A stretch of 8,447 bases of DNA from JBFLVQ01 sp040758525 (lineage in GTDB: Bacteria; Acidobacteriota; Blastocatellia; Chloracidobacteriales; JADJPF01), in contig JBFLVQ010000425.1 of assembly GCA_040758525.1 (NCBI GenBank), forward strand, positions 1 through 8,447. The letters run 5' to 3'. Positions 6,730 to 8,447 of the stretch are shown here, piece by piece. The stretch's first letter is position 1, and each line of letters opens with the position of its first letter. A program made the position numbers and the translations under genes. The notes beneath the pieces are model-generated. The model ran no database searches. It was given only the letters and a program-made list of their open reading frames with translations, and was not told where the DNA came from.

Positions 6730-7944
6730 ATGAGATCTGTTATTGCAATTTCTATCTATTGCTTGTTGGTTTATACCGGCGTTGTTAATACAATTACGAC
6801 TTCTCTCATTCACTTTGAAATTGGGTATCCATTGAATGTAATGACACTGATTTTCGGAACACAGACAACACAAACATCAGAAGACTTCCTCAAGATGAAG
6901 CTAACAGAAATTAATACCATGTACAAAGAGCAACGATATCCGGCTGCACAGAAGGCTTTGGAAGAGATTCTAGCCCATCCACACATAAAGAACTTTCCTG
7001 AGGCTTTACCAGCCCTTTACTACAACCTAGCTTGTGTCCATGCCCTTCAAGGCCAGAAAGTAGAAGCCTTAGTCAATTTACGTAAGGCTGTCGAACTCGG
7101 TTACAGTGATTACTTACACTTTGCTGAAGATACTGATTTCACGTCTGTGCGCACGGACGCTGAGTTTCAGGCATACCAGGAAGCTCTTCGACAGCGCTTC
7201 GGGCCCAAACCACTCGTCTACGACTCTTCGGCACCAGCAATTACTTTCCCCTTAACCTTTGAGACACGCCATTCTGCAAGACACCGCCAACTGCGTGAGG
7301 AATTCAACCTTGATGCTGTAGTGGCTGGCGCTAAGAACGATTACGAGCGATTGCAACGCCTGACATTCTGGACCAGTCGCCAATGGGAGCATGATTCCAC
7401 ACATATGGCCTCAAAGAACGATCCTATCATCATTCTTCGTGAAGCGCGACAGGGTGGCCGATTTATCTGCACCAACTATGCTGTGGTACTAGCAGGCGCT
7501 GCTAATGCTTATGGTATCAGCACTCGCTTAGTAAATCTGCTACCTAAAGATGTAGAGACCAGAAGTGAGTCTCATACTGTTGTTGAGGCTTGGCTGCCTC
7601 AGTTCAAGAAATGGGTGCTAGCTGATGGACAGTTTGGCCTAATCGCTGAAAAAGATGGTATTCCATTGAACGCTGTAGAACTCCAGGCTGCTATTGCTGA
7701 AGGCAAACAACTCACTTTACGAGGCACAACAGATTCGAATTGGAAGAGCTTCATTTTTCCTAACCTCTACTTTTTCAAGATTAGTCAAGACCAACGTAGC
7801 TTTGAGTCTCAACCTTCTGCCCAACTAGTGTTAGTGCCTAAAGGCTCACAATTACCTCGGATCTTTGCCGGAGGTCACCCAGAAGTTTTTGCTAGAGCCA
7901 CATATACCAGCAATGCTTCAAATTTCTATGTGGCACCAGAATAA
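6730..7944 (+). CDS. Exported or anchored TPR and transglutaminase-like protein
   Basis: Predicted cysteine-type transglutaminase/protease-fold protein, 404 aa. Residues 4-19 (VIAISIYCLLVYTGVV) form a signal or anchor helix, so the rest is probably outside the cytoplasm. Residues about 52-130 look like one or two TPR-type helix pairs, with YKEQRYPAAQKALEEIL and a second pair around LYYNLACVHALQGQKVEAL. A linker follows. The C-terminal transglutaminase-like core then shows Cys247 in GGRFICTNYA, His282 in SHTVVEAW and Asp299 in WVLADGQFG, which is a complete Cys-His-Asp triad in the expected order. Proteins with this core may act as peptidases, amidases or cross-linkers, and the substrate is unknown. 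The gene stands alone: 733 bases of gene-poor sequence lie before it and a polymerase remnant lies after it. No clear promoter was identified, although the AT-rich stretch around 6697-6711 is a candidate region. Confidence 0.85.
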   Translation: MRSVIAISIYCLLVYTGVVNTITTSLIHFEIGYPLNVMTLIFGTQTTQTSEDFLKMKLTEINTMYKEQRYPAAQKALEEILAHPHIKNFPEALPALYYNLACVHALQGQKVEALVNLRKAVELGYSDYLHFAEDTDFTSVRTDAEFQAYQEALRQRFGPKPLVYDSSAPAITFPLTFETRHSARHRQLREEFNLDAVVAGAKNDYERLQRLTFWTSRQWEHDSTHMASKNDPIIILREARQGGRFICTNYAVVLAGAANAYGISTRLVNLLPKDVETRSESHTVVEAWLPQFKKWVLADGQFGLIAEKDGIPLNAVELQAAIAEGKQLTLRGTTDSNWKSFIFPNLYFFKISQDQRSFESQPSAQLVLVPKGSQLPRIFAGGHPEVFARATYTSNASNFYVAPE

Positions 7945-7954
7945 ACTTCGATTA

Positions 7955-8447
7955 GGATAAGAAATTAGTAGGGGTAAGAGGAAGAATGCAAGGGAAAGGA
8001 AACAGGAGCTTGAGGAAAATATCGCTACTGGTGAGAGGAAAGATCAAATTGAGAGATAAAGAAATAGGGTAACCACACAATAGTATAAGTTGTAAAGGAA
8101 TGTTAGGCAAATAGGTATAGGCATTTATAGAGAAGTAGCAAGATGGCTACGACAGGCAAGTGATCAAGCTGTAAAGACAAGGAGTAGTCGTACTAAGTTA
8201 GGTAGATTAGTAGCATATAGCTTTGATGCAGATGATCAGACAGAAGTAGCTGCTATTAACAGATATGGTAGGAATACTCCTATACAGGGAACTTCTTCAG
8301 AAATAACAAAACGAGCTATGGTGTTGCTGAATGAGCGTCTATCGGGGACATCAGCAAGATTGATTAACAGAATACACGATGCGCTGATCGTTGAAGTAGA
8401 TGAAACGGAAGCAGAGCAGCTAGCATAGCAAGTGGATAGCTTGATGG
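7955..8447 (+). pseudogene. Remnant of family A (Pol I-like) DNA polymerase, cut by right edge
   Basis: One frame (codons beginning at 8096) reads IGIYREVARWL, then RTKLGRLVAYSF, then INRYGRNTPIQG, then RLINRIHDALIVEV. These correspond to the C-terminal polymerase region of family A enzymes: the T-x-x-GR segment, the RxxNxPIQGxxxD/E helix and the HDE-type motif C (here His-Asp-Ala). A TAG at 8426-8428 interrupts the frame, after which QVDSLM continues to the edge, as at the normal C-terminus. Upstream in the same frame, a charged helical stretch (NARERKQELEENIATG, about 7985-8032) is followed by TAA, TAG and TAA before 8096. The O-helix (KxxxNFGxxYG), 3'-5' exonuclease and 5' nuclease regions are absent. 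The spacing and divergence suggest a plasmid or phage polymerase rather than the housekeeping polA. It is not functional as read here. Confidence 0.7.

Noticed and set aside
6088..8428. TAG read as Gln (TAG in both the 6088-6090 and 8426-8428 remnants falls where Gln would fit)
   Set aside because: The polymerase remnant also contains TAA stops in the same frame and lacks its catalytic half, so ordinary decay explains it better. No intact gene here needs TAG readthrough.
1..8447. tRNA, rRNA or CRISPR array
   Set aside because: No cloverleaf with a GGTTCGAATC-type arm, no rRNA-like stretch and no regularly spaced short repeats were seen by eye.

Overview
This is a bacterial window of moderate GC (mid-40s percent by eye). 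It holds compact protein-coding genes separated by gene remnants and repeats. Nothing in it fixes the phylum. Most genes read on the plus strand. The sequence between them carries broken pieces of mobile-type genes, which suggests an accessory, rearranged region rather than a conserved core operon.

Layout. (1) 2-880: the 3' part of a membrane-anchored or exported alpha/beta-hydrolase of the Fes/IroE-like esterase family, cut by the left edge. (2) 881-1150: non-coding, dominated by a 92-base element with perfect 17-base inverted ends. (3) 1151-1621: a minus-strand coiled-coil ORF of unknown function. (4) 1622-1788: a leader with a 10-base-arm inverted repeat just ahead of the first sulfatase. 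(5) 1789-3726: sulfatase 1. It has an intact CxPSR formylglycine motif, but GKWH is changed to GRWD. (6) 3784-4098: a small repeat protein with a good ribosome binding site and an in-frame TGA as its fourth codon. (7) 4296-5996: sulfatase 2, with all expected motifs. (8) 5997-6729: no intact gene, but a second, start-less copy of the coiled-coil sequence plus another decayed minus-strand fragment. (9) 6730-7944: an exported or anchored TPR plus transglutaminase-like protein with a complete Cys-His-Asp triad. (10) 7945-8447: remnant of a family A (Pol I-like) DNA polymerase with several stops, running off the right edge.

How it may work together. The two sulfatases are clear paralogues and lie on one strand with the repeat protein between them, so a shared desulfation role is plausible. 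The substrate cannot be named. Both need Cys-to-formylglycine conversion and no modifying enzyme is visible here, so it must be encoded elsewhere. The sulfatase cluster is bracketed by two same-orientation copies of the coiled-coil sequence (about 84 percent identical over 133 bases by hand count). This is consistent with a module that was inserted or duplicated along with that sequence. The esterase and the transglutaminase-like gene look like separate neighbours rather than parts of one pathway.
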